Source: Hofstenia miamia (Eukaryota; Xenacoelomorpha; Acoela). Taken from it: a stretch of 64,000 bases of DNA. Location of the stretch: positions 734,839 through 798,838 of the forward strand of contig SCFE01000020.1 of NCBI GenBank assembly GCA_004352715.1. The letters are read 5' to 3'. How positions within the stretch are numbered: the first letter of the stretch is position 1; the number at the start of each line of letters is the position of its first letter. Shown one piece after another: positions 11,123 through 22,837 of the stretch. Made by a program: the position numbers and the translations under genes. The notes beneath the pieces were generated by a model. It worked only from the letters and a program-made list of their open reading frames with translations, made no database searches and was not told the origin of the DNA.

Positions 11123-11312
11123 TGTAGCATCGCTGGTAGTTGTTACTATTTATCGGCCAGACCTCGCGCTTTTCTTGTTAGTGACTGGTAGTTATAATAT
11201 TTGTACATATTGTAAATATTGTATATATAAAGCTGAAAGCATTTTGTAAATAGAAATAGTTTGAACTGTATTCTCTTTGAGTTCGCTAGAATCACACCCC
11301 AGTGATTCTACA
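11123..11312 (+). repeat. 5' LTR of the mini element
   Basis: 190 bp, from TGTAGCATCGC to GTGATTCTACA, with short inverted termini TGTAG...CTACA. A TATATAAA box lies near 11223-11231, a likely promoter for the element. Confidence 0.85.
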
Positions 11313-11330
11313 TGGCGACCGTGACAGGAC
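11313..11330 (+). promoter_or_regulatory. primer binding site, tRNA-Arg type
   Basis: TGGCGACCGTGACAGGAC abuts the 5' LTR. From memory of the family, TGGCGACCGTGAC is the tRNA-Arg-primed site of mdg1/412-like Ty3/gypsy elements. Position and sequence agree. Confidence 0.75.
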
Positions 11331-11440
11331 CCTGATGTGATGCAGAACATTCTAATGCCTCTCCGCAAGATTAACGCAATCGATAGGGGTCAGACAATCC
11401 TACGCCTTAGTTTTTGAATGTTTGAGTGAAGAGCTGTCGA

Positions 11441-11518
11441 ATGGATCCTTTTGGGCCAAATCCTCCGCCATTGGGCACACAAGAAAAGTCGCCGAGTCTG
11501 GCCTGGGGCGGCGTGTAG
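11441..11518 (+). pseudogene. gag start truncated by the 3' LTR
   Basis: ATG at 11441 opens a 25-codon frame beginning 'MDPFGPNPPPLGTQ' and stopping at TAG 11516-11518, which already lies in the 3' LTR. The proline-rich start after a leader of about 130 bp fits the N-terminus of a gypsy gag. All the rest is deleted. Confidence 0.55.
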
Positions 11519-11703
11519 CATCGCTGGTAGTTGTTACTATTTATCGGCCAGACCTCGCGCTTTTCTTGTTAGTGACTGGTAGTTGTAATATTTGTACATA
11601 TTGTAAATATTGTATATATAAAGCCGAAAGCATTTTGTAAATAGAAATAGTTTGAACTGTATTCTCTTTGAGTTCACTAGAATCACACCCCAGTGATTCT
11701 ACA
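11514..11703 (+). repeat. 3' LTR of the mini element
   Basis: 190 bp, matching the 5' LTR except at three positions (A/G in TAGTTRTAA, T/C in AAAGCYGAAAG, G/A in GTTCRCTAG). The high identity suggests a fairly recent insertion compared with the gypsy remnant around it. Confidence 0.85.
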
Positions 11704-12830
11704 TTAGAACATCAAAACAATATACACTTAATACAAAAAATTAAAAACCAGAATACACAACTAACTTGACAAAACATTAACAAAATATTTAATGAATCTA
11801 AATGGGAACTCACATTTAATGGCCTTTTTTGTCACTGATATACATCATAGCTGTTCCCAAATACTACAAGCATGAAATAACTAGAACATTCCATGAATGG
11901 GGCATTGTTGGTGTTGTACAAACTGAGAGAACACTAAGTGCTCAATTTATATGCCTTTGACTTTGATCCATTGTTTATGATGTCTCACTCACTTCTATCA
12001 CATCACAGTGAGTCACAAAAAGTTACCTCTTTCAAACCAAACAATATTATACATATTAACATTAACAATTATCTAAATATGATGCCCACTATCAATATTT
12101 TCTAGCCATGGTAAACCACTAAACTAAACATGCATGCATGATACCCATCATTGACCAAACAACACAAACAATCACATCCACAATTGTACACAACTTGATT
12201 TTGCAATTTGGTCCTAACCAATCATGCCACCCAGTTGGAAAGTTCTCTTATACAAGAATTATTACAACAACTTGAAATTCTTCATGAACATGCTGTGCCC
12301 AATCTTCAACAAAGCAATGTCACAGTTGAATGTTTAAATAAAATATTACTTAAGCCAATAAGAGCAGCAACTCTTTATATCAGAAGTACAAATTGAGACC
12401 CATACTCCTTTATATTGAATATTTTTATAAATCACCATGCATTAAACCACTCAGGTATTACACCATTTAATGCTACTTTCTGCCATGATGCGGCAACACT
12501 ATTAAGTATGTTATATAACAAATAGAATTTAATAGCTACAAATCAATACATTAATAATTTACTTCAAGAATTACAAAAGGTACCTGAAACAATCTGCATG
12601 TTTAACAAAAATGTCCATCAAACATGCAATTATACCAAAACACTCTATGTTGTGCCACACAAAGTTGGCAACAGAGTCTTTTCTTTCTCACCAATACAAA
12701 CTTCTGAAGACAAACAAACTTGTAAACTTGACACACATTGTACAGGTCCACAAAAATTAACTAAGGTCCAAAAATGCAACAACTAAATATTAGATAACAG
12801 AAAAACACATCATATCCAATCCCTAAAAAG
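11704..12830 (+). pseudogene. degenerate Ty3/gypsy integrase
   Basis: This continues the remnant interrupted at 11122. About 11870-11960 encodes 'RTFHEWGIVGVVQTERTLS', a decayed HHCC finger. The open frame at 12208-12396 has 'LTNHATQLES' where the second catalytic Asp should be (D to N), and then 'NVTVECLNKILL' with the catalytic Glu. Later stretches 'HSGITPFNATF' (about 12450) and 'VGNRVFSFSP' (about 12665-12695) match the integrase C-terminal region. Many stops and shifts make it clearly dead. Confidence 0.7.
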
Positions 12831-13398
12831 AACAACAAAAGACAGACAATGCTACAATAATTAATAATAAGGATTCAAAATTATTATAAATTACATAGAC
12901 AAATACCTTGACATGCCTGAACTAGATAATATTCCTGAGTCACAGTTTGATATTTCTTTGACCTATCCACAAGTTGTCTTGTAACACATACATACCTTGC
13001 CTCCCACTATTGGTGAGCACTATTAGTACAAGTAATGACAATAAATTAAGCAAATAACTAAGCTATTTCTTTAGTGAGCACAACAATGAAAAAAACAATC
13101 CTCACAACATTGAACAGCTGCAAATTACTCAAGGTGTTGTAAAGCTGTACTCACAGAGAGCAGCACTGACACTGTAATAGAAGTCCTGTAATGTATAAGG
13201 TGGAAACTACAATCCTATTATGAGGGAAATGACCCAACCATGATCAATCTACTGTAATGTAATCCAATCATGTGTGATCAAGTTGAGAAAAATAGAGGAA
13301 AGAACTAAGACTGAACTTTGAAATAAATATTAATTGTACAACATATGATTATGATTAGTTAATTATTTGTAAAATTATAATGCAGTATTCTTTCATAT
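12831..13398. other. no gene; diverged LTR-start-like segment
   Basis: No coding signal. At about 13240-13330 the plus strand reads TGTAATGTAATCC followed by ATCATGTGTGATCAAG, an eroded version of the LTR start, opposite in orientation to the LTR beside it. Confidence 0.45.
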
Positions 13399-14709
13399 TG
13401 TAGAATCAGGCCAATCCACCATTAGTGTATCATTTCTAGAAAAACTCTTACTTTTCTCAGATAAAACAGTAAGCAGAGTTGGCAATCTTCTAATTCTCTC
13501 CTTTACAATAAGTGTTCACTTTATTAACTTAATTTAATATGTGTGAGCCCTTTTAGCTACTTAACTTACTCCAACTTATTTAGGTAAAACTGAGAGGATG
13601 GAAGACAGGATCAACACTCAAAGTTAGACATGCATATCCAGGAACTCAAAAACCATCTGAATCTACAAATGGAGCTGCCATTGTATCATAGAAACCATTG
13701 AAGGAATTGGTATGTGAATAGCAAACTCAGTGTGATGGGATTTGCAACTACTTAAGAATTTAGCGCATTGATTGTTTTTGTTATTATGAATTTGTGTAAG
13801 AAACGAAGTAATGCAACCGAGATGCTGGAATAGCTTATTATGAAGCCTTACATGTAATAACCCTACATATATAGAAATAAATAATAGCCCTTGATACATG
13901 TAAACAATCAATGCCGCCTGCAGAAAAATATAAAAAGAAGTCGGCCTGAGGTCTACCGTACAAAACAATGAGCAACTTGCTGTGACTATTAAATAAGCTA
14001 TATGTAATAGAATATAAAGATATGATCTAAGTAACCATCTAAATGTAAGTAAGATTAAATCACCAATCATCATGTAATAGTTGCAATCATAATAACAGGC
14101 AAGCAACAAAGAGTAGGAAAGCTATAATGATAAAAAAACTCCTACACCTATCCGTAACCTAAGAGCACACAAGGTAACTACAGCTGTCGCCCTCCCCGCT
14201 GTGGAATAGCTATTAGGAGGCTGCTCCAGCATACCTTTAACTGGATGTGGGAACCACCATACAATTACCCTAGCTCGTAAACATTTAGCTTTCCATCAGA
14301 ATATAAAATAACCTGACAAGAGAAAATAAATCCAACGTAGATTTGCTCATCATTAATTACATCACTTCAAGTATATTTATAGCACTTGGTAATAAACAAC
14401 TAAATACTCGACTAGTACCTGTTAATCATTCTTGTTTACAGTTTTTCCCTCATTTAATATTTCTGCTATGATTACGCAATGTCAGCGTTAATTTGACTAT
14501 GCTGTTTGACCATCTATCATTTTGTCAAATACTGTTGAGCATAATTTTAAATCTAATTGCACAAAATGTTTTACAAAATGTAATAATCAATCCTATCATG
14601 TGTTTACATTTAAATCATTATAATCATTATAAATATTTTTAGTCTTTGTTTCATTCATCCTTTTCTCTCATCTTGACCACACATGATAGTTTTGATGGAT
14701 TATGTCACA
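13399..14709 (-). repeat. 3' LTR of gypsy copy B
   Basis: On the minus strand the 1311 bp run from TGTGACATAATCC (14709), directly after a polypurine tract, to GATTCTACA (13399), giving TG...CA ends. It contains a TATAAATAT box near 14372-14382 and an AATAAA near 13520-13525. The same interior occurs at 1915-3063, 25490-26247 and 28390-29246. Three of these four end exactly at GATTCTACA with unrelated flanks, and the fourth (28390-29246) also ends there but is followed by an inverted LTR-start segment. This supports the terminus. Confidence 0.75.
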
Positions 14710-14720
14710 CTCCCCCTCCA
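14710..14720 (-). promoter_or_regulatory. polypurine tract of copy B
   Basis: Minus-strand TGGAGGGGGAG, next to the LTR start and just after the end of the 3' ORF, as in copy A. Confidence 0.75.
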
Positions 14721-14726
14721 GCGTAG

Positions 14727-17700
14727 CTAATTAAGGATGACCACTTGCTCTCCATATACCATTTCTGCTGCCTTTTTGATTATCTTGTTTGCTTCTTTCA
14801 TCTCCCAGCTAGTCTTTTCATACGACTCTTCTTTAGTGATTTTCAACACGACATTTTTCTCTGTAGTTAACATCTTTTTGTGTCTTAGAAATGACGGGAT
14901 TTTCAGGGATTTTGCTATTGTGCACATGCTCCGTATTTCGTTCAGTTTTTCATTAAATATTTCATAATGTTTCCGATACAGTTTCATTCCTTTTATTGCT
15001 ATCATTAGTGTCATGATTGCATCGATTCTACTTGTATGCACTAGATCTGGATGAATCATGGTGTTCAGATAGAAGAACTCGTAAGTTGATCTTAATGATT
15101 TTGATATTGACACTTCGTCGTAAAAAGCACTTATGTTTTCTACCACTTCTTCTTCACTGATATTTTCTGGTTCGTTTTTTCCTAGTCTCACCATAGTGAT
15201 AATCTCCACTCTTTGCATTACGTCGTAATATCGATATTGTGAGCTCCAAAGTTCTCCCCATACAATGTCGTTGATTCCTGAAAACAGTATTACTGTTTGT
15301 GTAGATCTCTTTTCAATTTTGTTGCGGACTTTCTTGATCTGCCTACATATCGGTTCTCCTTCCTTTTACAGATCATATGGCGTTACTTGTCCTTCTATAA
15401 AAATCCTCTCCTTGTTATCATTCTTTAATAGGAGTTCTTTTGACTTTTTATAACGCTCATCATTAACAATCTTCTCTGCTGCTTGTCTATTGTTAACATA
15501 AGTATTCTCTTCATGCCACATCACTTTAGCTGCCTTTTTATCTTTTAATCGCCATGTCGGTAGCAACATTGGTATGAAAATTGTTGGTGGCAGCGTACAT
15601 TTCAAAATCGTTGTCATAGTTTTCTCTTCTATAGCTTTGTATGTACCTTGCATATCTGCCGTTGTCACCATCCCAAATGTAGCAGGGTAGTTATTCTTGG
15701 ATTTCTTGATGTTCTCCCAAAAGGTGTCCGTTAATCCATTTTTCATCAAGCTTTGCGCCGTTTCCGGTTTTATTACTATTTTTGAGGTAATACACTCAAT
15801 ATCCACTGCTATTTGGTTCTGAGGTTCCAATAATTCATTGATTTCTTGTCTCGTAAATGCCTCAGTGCACAGTAATTTAATTAATGATTTCGTCTCTCAT
15901 TCATAGACCTCGCCAAATATTCTCTGCACTATGTTGTTTTTCCATTCTCTTCGAACTGTGATTTCTACCAATAGCCTCTCATCATCAGTATCCACCCATG
16001 ACAGCTGCTGGGTTCTTGTTTGCCCCATTTTTCTAAGTTAACCTTATTGATTACTCTTTGAGTGTTGGGGGTCAGAGCTATGTTTGTAGATTGCAACAAC
16101 TTTTCTTCCATTTGCATCTCTTCTTTGCTTTTGCTCACCATTTCAATGATTTCAATAGGATAATTTTTCCTTCTTTCCGCATTGTCTCGGATTGCTTAAT
16201 GATTTTGGTGTACACGCATTGGGGATAGTTTTTCAAATATTTTCTTATTTGCTTCATAATCACTTCATGTACTCTCTTCTCTTTCACTGCTTTTATTATT
16301 TGTAGAGTTTCTGCATGCTCCCTTCTCATTAGATTGCGTGTAGTAATCCATGGTTGACTTTTGAGTGCTCATAGTTTTGTATTGGAAGTTGCACCCCACA
16401 TATACTTTTTGGTTTCATCTGTTAGTATTTCAACTTCACTTGGACAAATACCTGTTTTGTTTGCAAGCTCTATTACGCTAGGTCTTCCCAACGTATGCTG
16501 TTGCGTCAGTAATCTTGTGAAGTGCTTTTCGAATCTTTGTTGTACCTTCTTTGTGGGGGATAGCGGTAATATCTCAACATTTTGCAGCAGCCATTGTTTT
16601 ATATTTGTGGGAATTGGTGCAACGGCTATTTCATATTTCTTTTGTCGAGCTATTTGTCATCACTCCTTCCTCATCATGGGCAGTACTAATTTTTCATTAC
16701 TTGTTAGTGCAATCACTAGTATCAATATCGCAGTTCTTGCTCTAACCTCCAGTGCGTTAATGTCTTCACATATTTGTGTTTTAAAATTTCGTTTGGCTTC
16801 CATTTCGTACGCATGTCTAACTTCATACAATATAGCTTCTGTGCTTTTGTGGTATTTCTTTGTTGGCGATCGTATGTCGATCATTGGCCATTCTTCGTGG
16901 GTTGGTTTGTCCACTTTGATTTCTGACCATACCATTGCTATTTTCTCTAAATGTTCGGGCATTTGGTTTAGACTACACTTTAGGAATATGTTTCCAGTTT
17001 CTTCTAAATTTTCGGTTATTCCTAACAACTCCATCGTCCTTGTCTGATAGTACATATCAATCGCGATTTTTGGTTCTACCATAATTCTTTCTGCCGGAGC
17101 CATTTCATTGATTTGCAGATCCACCTTTATGAGCTCCGATATTTTAAGTGTTCCACTGCTCAACATAAAGAGGTTATCCAATTTTATTTCCATTTCTTTT
17201 ATAAATTTCGGAAGTTCATCTACTTTTTGTGTGACAACTATTATTACTCTAGTTTTATATTTCTTGGCTACTTTTAGCGTTTCTTCAATGTAATTATCAT
17301 ATGAGTTGTATCTCATTTTTTGATTGGTTATAAAATAGGGGTGAATTCTTTCTTTCCCTATTTTTGTTATTCGACTTTCCCTCTCTTCTGATCACGATGA
17401 TTTTGTTGTAGTGGACGTTTGTTGGTATGAGAATATTCCTGAGCTCGTTGTCGTCTGGAGTGAACTTGTTGACAGTATTTCTGATGTATCCATGTTGGAG
17501 TCATCACTTATTGGCTGCATTTCCCAATATTCCATAGTTATTGATGGTGTTTCCTTGCTGCCCTTTAATTGGCATTGAGTACTTGTAGATGCTATTTCCT
17601 CTTTGCACTTTAATTGGCATTGAGTACTACTGGATGTTGAAGAGGAGTGTGCATAATTTGGTATTTCCACCCTCACGCCCTTTAGTTGGCGATCAGTATC

Positions 17701-17748
17701 TTGTTGATGGCCCTCATTTACCCGCCTGCCCTTTATTTGACATTTGGT
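14727..17748 (-). pseudogene. long 3' ORF of gypsy element, copy B
   Basis: Reads from the 17749 gap towards 14727. Part of the Q-L-K-G array (17730-17550) is followed by the same long protein as copy A. Open pieces lie at 17676-17392, 17316-16660, 16329-16135, 15830-15366 and 15218-14727, and the C-terminus '...EQVVILN' ends at a stop. An in-frame deletion of about 338 bp, relative to copy A 7069-7406, removes some 113 residues just after 'MRYNSYDN'. Stops and shifts differ from those in copy A; where A has TGA after 'EITV' and after 'EIEK', B has CGA and AGA. The motif 'TVILFSGINDIVWGELW' is unchanged. Both copies are now dead, but their agreement over 3 kb shows the ORF belongs to the element. 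Confidence 0.75.
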
Positions 17749-18748
17749 NNNNNNNNNNNNNNNNNNNNNNNNNNNNNNNNNNNNNNNNNNNNNNNNNNNN
17801 NNNNNNNNNNNNNNNNNNNNNNNNNNNNNNNNNNNNNNNNNNNNNNNNNNNNNNNNNNNNNNNNNNNNNNNNNNNNNNNNNNNNNNNNNNNNNNNNNNNN
17901 NNNNNNNNNNNNNNNNNNNNNNNNNNNNNNNNNNNNNNNNNNNNNNNNNNNNNNNNNNNNNNNNNNNNNNNNNNNNNNNNNNNNNNNNNNNNNNNNNNNN
18001 NNNNNNNNNNNNNNNNNNNNNNNNNNNNNNNNNNNNNNNNNNNNNNNNNNNNNNNNNNNNNNNNNNNNNNNNNNNNNNNNNNNNNNNNNNNNNNNNNNNN
18101 NNNNNNNNNNNNNNNNNNNNNNNNNNNNNNNNNNNNNNNNNNNNNNNNNNNNNNNNNNNNNNNNNNNNNNNNNNNNNNNNNNNNNNNNNNNNNNNNNNNN
18201 NNNNNNNNNNNNNNNNNNNNNNNNNNNNNNNNNNNNNNNNNNNNNNNNNNNNNNNNNNNNNNNNNNNNNNNNNNNNNNNNNNNNNNNNNNNNNNNNNNNN
18301 NNNNNNNNNNNNNNNNNNNNNNNNNNNNNNNNNNNNNNNNNNNNNNNNNNNNNNNNNNNNNNNNNNNNNNNNNNNNNNNNNNNNNNNNNNNNNNNNNNNN
18401 NNNNNNNNNNNNNNNNNNNNNNNNNNNNNNNNNNNNNNNNNNNNNNNNNNNNNNNNNNNNNNNNNNNNNNNNNNNNNNNNNNNNNNNNNNNNNNNNNNNN
18501 NNNNNNNNNNNNNNNNNNNNNNNNNNNNNNNNNNNNNNNNNNNNNNNNNNNNNNNNNNNNNNNNNNNNNNNNNNNNNNNNNNNNNNNNNNNNNNNNNNNN
18601 NNNNNNNNNNNNNNNNNNNNNNNNNNNNNNNNNNNNNNNNNNNNNNNNNNNNNNNNNNNNNNNNNNNNNNNNNNNNNNNNNNNNNNNNNNNNNNNNNNNN
18701 NNNNNNNNNNNNNNNNNNNNNNNNNNNNNNNNNNNNNNNNNNNNNNNN
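17749..18748. other. scaffold gap, 1000 N
   Basis: Exactly 1000 N of unknown true length. It cuts copy B before its pol region. A TA array begins at the right edge. Confidence 0.95.
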
Positions 18749-18787
18749 CTATCTATCTATATATATATATATATATATACATATATA

Positions 18788-19339
18788 CAGTACTGGAACA
18801 AAGAATTCGGCCACCCAAATATTTCTAAGAAATAGACTCCAAGAATGTCATGGTTATTTCTTAGTTAGATTTGGGGTTGCAGAAAGAGGAATTCATCAAT
18901 GTTGAGACAAAATTATCAATGTTCAATTTAAATCTCAAGGAGAAATGCTACAATGCTTGTAGTTTGCTAATCTTTTCTTGGAAAATGTATTCGGTCATTT
19001 TAGAACAAATCAGAGAATCAGAAAAAAAATTTTATTTGTTGAACTTTTTTCAGTCTATTTGTATTGAAAATGACTAATAACAGTCTTTCTACGTCATTTA
19101 TGATGCCTGGTTACGTAGCTCTTGCCATCCGCGAGTTGATTATCTCCAAACATTTGGAAGGGATGAATCAACGTAATATAGCCCGACTAGTAGAGCGACC
19201 TCGAACCTACTGCGGGGACATCATTAGACGTTTCACTTCTGAAAAAATTATTGCCACAAGCCAAAATCCGGAAAACCAAAGAAGACCTCCAAAACCTCCC
19301 AATCAACTCTTATGTGAATTTTAAATCCAAATCCCAGGC
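18788..19339 (+). mobile_element. Tc1 copy 1, truncated
   Basis: Starts CAGTACTGGAACAAAG next to a TA array, the same terminus as copy 2. A transposase N-terminus opens at 19064: 'MKMTNNSLS...ELIISKHLEGMNQ' and 'IARLVERPR', a paired helix-turn-helix. A frame shift near 19255 ends homology to copy 2 at about 19337, where an unrelated coding fragment begins. The catalytic domain is absent. Confidence 0.75.
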
Positions 19340-19691
19340 AGCTGTGCATTCATTTAGTCATCATCTCTGGTATCTAATGGAACAGTTGGTAGGGTTGGCT
19401 TTTTTGACGAATCAATTGATGTTAATACCAAAAAGGCGATGATAATGGCTTTTCAGAGAGATGGAAGTCTTTAAACAGCAAAAAGATTGTGCCTTGACAT
19501 GGGCAGCATTTCGTCTAGAGACATCTCAAATTTCGTAACAGCTAACACTCGACGTTTTTCTTGCATATATTGATTCGCCCACTAGATTTCTTGAAGTAGA
19601 TCCAGCAACTTGGAATGAGAGAGGCGATTACTTGCACGCGATGGATAAAGTAAAATCCCTCAAAGTGACTAATGACTTTTCTGAACGAGGT
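19340..19691 (+). pseudogene. fragment of an unidentified repeat-associated protein
   Basis: Across two or more frame shifts the plus strand encodes 'HHLWYLMEQLVGLAF', 'DESIDVNTKKAMI', 'NFVTANTRRF', 'RFLEVDPATWNERGDY' and 'SLKVTNDFSERGV'. From memory this order and the 'LKVxNDxxERGV' signature belong to a large family of uncharacterised, probably transposon-derived proteins common in arthropods; I cannot verify this here. It lies exactly between the truncated Tc1 copy 1 and the left end of copy 2. Confidence 0.5.
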
Positions 19692-19694
19692 GTA

Positions 19695-21328
19695 CAGTAC
19701 TGGAAAAAAGAATTCGGCCATCCATGATTTGCCATAAATATTTCCAAGAAATGTTCGCCAAAATGTCATTGGTATTTTTAAATTAGATTTGGTGTGGCAG
19801 AAAGAGGATTTCATCAATGTTGAGACATAGTTATCGCTGTTTACTTTAAATCTCAAGGAGAAATTCTACAATGCTTGTAGTTAGCTAATCTTTTCTTGAA
19901 AAATGGTTTCGGACACTTCAGACCAAATCAGAGAATCTGCTAAGAAGTTTCATTATGTGAGCTTTTTTCAGTCTATTTATATTGAAAATGTCTAATAACA
20001 GTCTTTCTTCGCCATATATGATGCCTGGTTACGTACCTCATGCCATCCGCGAGTTGATTATCTCCAAACATTTGGAAGGCATGACTCAACGTAGTATAGC
20101 CCGACTTGTAGAACGACCTCGAAGTACTGTCGGGGATATCACCATGCGGTTCACATCTGATAACATCATTGCCCCCAAGCCAAAGTCCGAAACCCCAAAG
20201 AAGACCTCCAAAACCTCCCAATCAGCACTTGGGTGCCTTTCAAAGCGAAATCCCAGGAAGATTTTAGAGGAAATTTGCAAGGAATGGGCTGATGGTCACC
20301 TCGTGATAGCAAGAAGTGTGGGAAACATCCTGAAGAAGTACTCAATTGGGAACTTCGTGGCACCCAGAAAGCCATTCTTAACCTCAAAGCAAAGATTACG
20401 CCGGGTGAGGTGGGCCAATTTAATGAAACACTATTAATCTGTTCATTGGTTTAATATTATATTTTAAGATGAGTCAAGTTTTGAGCTATACTAATCGAAA
20501 AGAATGTTGATAAGGAGACAAACTGGGTAGAAGTTCAGATTCTTGCCTCAACTTACTCGGGGATCATGAATTATGGTGGGAAATCTGTAATGATATGTGG
20601 TACAATATGAAAGTGTGCCTTTCGCAAGATTGTTCACATCACTGGTATTCTCCTAAGCTCTTGATATGCTCGGATTCTAGAAAAGTGACTCTTGCCACTC
20701 CTTACAAGTGATCAACATATCAGCAGGCTGGTGCTCCATGTCATACCTCAAAAGAAATGACAACAATAGTGCGGTTGCTATCTCTGCTGACTGGCTTCCA
20801 GACCTTACATTTATCGAAAATATGTGGAAATAGGTCAAATATCGAATTGGACAGCATACTCTTCACACTGAAGACGAGCTGTGGACCGCAATGAAGAAAG
20901 AATTTTATGTAATTCCCAACAGCTCTATTAAAAGACTTTTTGCTTCTATCCCTGATCGCCTTGAAGCTGTATATTCGCTCAAAGATACACCCTACAAAAT
21001 ATTAGAAGAGACAATTTTGTTGCTAAGGGCTTGTATTGCATCAAATATTAATCTATGTATCTTATATTTTGAAATCACTTTTTTTGGATTTGCTCATTTG
21101 TTTAAATTTTTTCATTTGGCAGAATACATTTTTCCAATACAAGTTTTTTAATTTTGATTAAAAATTAATAACCAAATGTTATTCTACATATTTTATGGTA
21201 TTAGACATACAAAGTTTCTTTTCTTAATCAAAATAACACTTAGTTATAGTTTTAGGCACACTATATCCAATGAATGTTCAATATTTATTCAAAACAGCAA
21301 GGTGGTCGAATATATGTTTCCAGTACTG
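19695..21328 (+). mobile_element. Tc1-like transposon, full length (1634 bp)
   Basis: Left end CAGTACTGGAAAAAAGAATT at 19695 after TA; right end CCAGTACTG at 21328 followed by TA. Inner matches (TTCGGCCA and TGGTCGAA) show the termini are inverted. The length is normal for a Tc1 element. The right flank is a (TA)n array. Confidence 0.85.
19982..21151 (+). pseudogene. Tc1-like transposase, inactive
   Basis: The frame from 19982 gives the DNA-binding half: 'ELIISKHLEGMTQRSIARL' and 'ERPRSTVGDI'. It is followed by 'KNPRK'-like linker sequence and 'RRVRWA' before a stop at 20435. The catalytic half continues with stops and shifts: 'DESSFEL' (first Asp, 20468), 'GGKSVMICG' (about 20575, another frame) and 'QQAGAPCHTS' (20721). 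Then come 'WLPDLTFIENMW' (third acidic residue, about 20790) and an end near 'RLEAVYSLKD'. In the usual QQDxAPCH motif the second catalytic Asp is replaced by Ala. Cut-and-paste activity is therefore impossible for two independent reasons. Confidence 0.85.
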
Positions 21329-21329
21329 T

Positions 21330-21330
<1 letters not shown>

Positions 21331-21362
<32 letters not shown>
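21331..21362. repeat. (TA)n array
   Basis: Pure TA dinucleotides directly after the right end of the Tc1 element. Confidence 0.9.
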
Positions 21363-21365
<3 letters not shown>

Positions 21366-21823
21366 TTTGCTTTTAAGGGAAGCAGTAGTCAGTTTTGCAT
21401 CAGATCAGAACTTCTTAGCCGTCTTTGACTGTTGTTTACTAAAAGCAAATTTGGCATTAATCATTATACGTATTTTACAGCTACTTTGTTATAGTATTTT
21501 ACCCAGATTTTTTGGTACTGTTAAAAATACATGGATTGGCTAATAAGGACGTGGTTTACCTAGAGAATAGAGAATCAGTTAAATATTCCCCTCGAATAGC
21601 GGCAAATTTCAACCCTTCCAAAAGTTTTTTGCTTGTCGTAGAGGTGGTTTTGTTAAAAAATATATATATATGTAATCGAGGAACTTTTGTGCACAGATTA
21701 CGCGTATCAAATCTATTTTAGCATTAGAAAGAAATGTTTTCCCCATTTTTTAGGAAATATTGAATATAACGTAAAAACAGAATTTTTTACAGAAATATAA
21801 TATAGTGATCTTGCCACAATATA

Positions 21824-22837
21824 TTAAATATTATTTTTTGCTGTAAACTTTAAGTTTAAATGAAACTCTTCTATAAGTTTGACGGTTCGTTCAGCATTTT
21901 GAATGAATCGAGAAATATCAATTAATGATTCTTCTATCTTCCAGTGGGTCTCACATGAGTTTTGTCTTATCGATTGCAGTCGACAATTCACGAAAAGTAG
22001 CTTCACTATAGTTTTGCGAATAAAATCAAGCGTAGGCCCATGCATAGGCAACTAAGTCACATGCCTTACCCAGGATGTGGCGTCTGTCTGGAAGGAGAAA
22101 AATCCTCTAACTGCGTATATGGCGCGTGAGTTCCATTTTGCTTAGTTCAAGTTAGGGAGCTTCTTCTAGCTGATAAAAGGCCAACAAGAGGCTGTCTTGA
22201 AATGACGATATGATTGACATAGTTCGTATAAAAACTTAAAGTCGTCCCGCCAATCAGGATTTTCGTTTTTCTCAATTTCATTCGTGGCGACTTTGTTGTA
22301 TTCACCCAAAAGAGATTCGCCTTTCTCTGATATTATATCAATGAATTCGTAATTCATCTTTGGTTTTGTTGCTGGCTCATTAATAAGGAAGTTCATTACG
22401 TGTTTCAAAAGAAGGTCAAGTACGTGGTGTTGGCAGCCAATGTACTGAGGCCTTTGAATACATTTTCTTGTCACTTCATCCTGTATAGATTTCACAAGCC
22501 CGCGTGAATGACCAGTATTCACGTAAGTCGCATAAATTATCATTCGGCTCTTTTTCCATGCATTGTTATCCTTAATGAATTGTTGCAACTTTTCATAAAG
22601 GTGTTTAGCTGAACCACGTTCACATTTCAAAACATCCAGTATAATTTCATATGAAGCATTTTTCAGACGTACAACTTGATACTCTTCCCCATCTAGCTTT
22701 TTAACATCAAAATGTATACAATAGGGATCTCCACTTTGACGTTTTTCAATAATTTTTATTTTCATTTCTTGACCCACTCTGATTAGTTTCCTCCAAATAC
22801 CTGATTGACTTGGGATTGGTTTTTTTGATTTTGTCAT
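21824..22837 (-). pseudogene. RNase H-fold transposase-like remnant
   Basis: The minus strand has an open frame of 223 residues (22837-22166). It contains 'IHFDVKKLDGEEYQVV', 'ATYVNTGHSRGLV' and 'CQHHVLDLLLKHVM'. This order (a D-x-x-x-x-D strand, an xxNTG turn and a C-x-H-H) is what I know from hAT-like RNase H-fold transposases and related repeat proteins. After a break, 22051-21824 gives 'WKIEESLIDISRFIQNAERTVKLI', which resembles the C-terminal region of the same family and the '...ERGV' fragment at 19340. The middle third is missing. Whether it is a hAT transposase in the strict sense is uncertain; no terminal repeats were found. Confidence 0.5.

Larger units (their letters stand above)
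11123..11703 (+). mobile_element. 581-bp mini LTR retrotransposon (TRIM-like deletion derivative)
   Basis: Two direct LTRs of 190 bp (three visible mismatches) enclose only 201 bp. The element is flanked by TTAG on both sides (11119-11122 and 11704-11707), a 4-bp target duplication. It sits inside the older gypsy remnant, whose integrase continues to the right. The internal part holds a primer binding site and the first 25 codons of a gag-like ORF and runs straight into the second LTR. No protease, RT or integrase is left, so it would depend on enzymes from a related element. Confidence 0.88.

Noticed and set aside
15265-15453. Open frames on the strand opposite the 3' ORF of copy B, such as 16361-17047
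   Set aside because: They mirror the real coding frame of copy B and are its antisense shadows.
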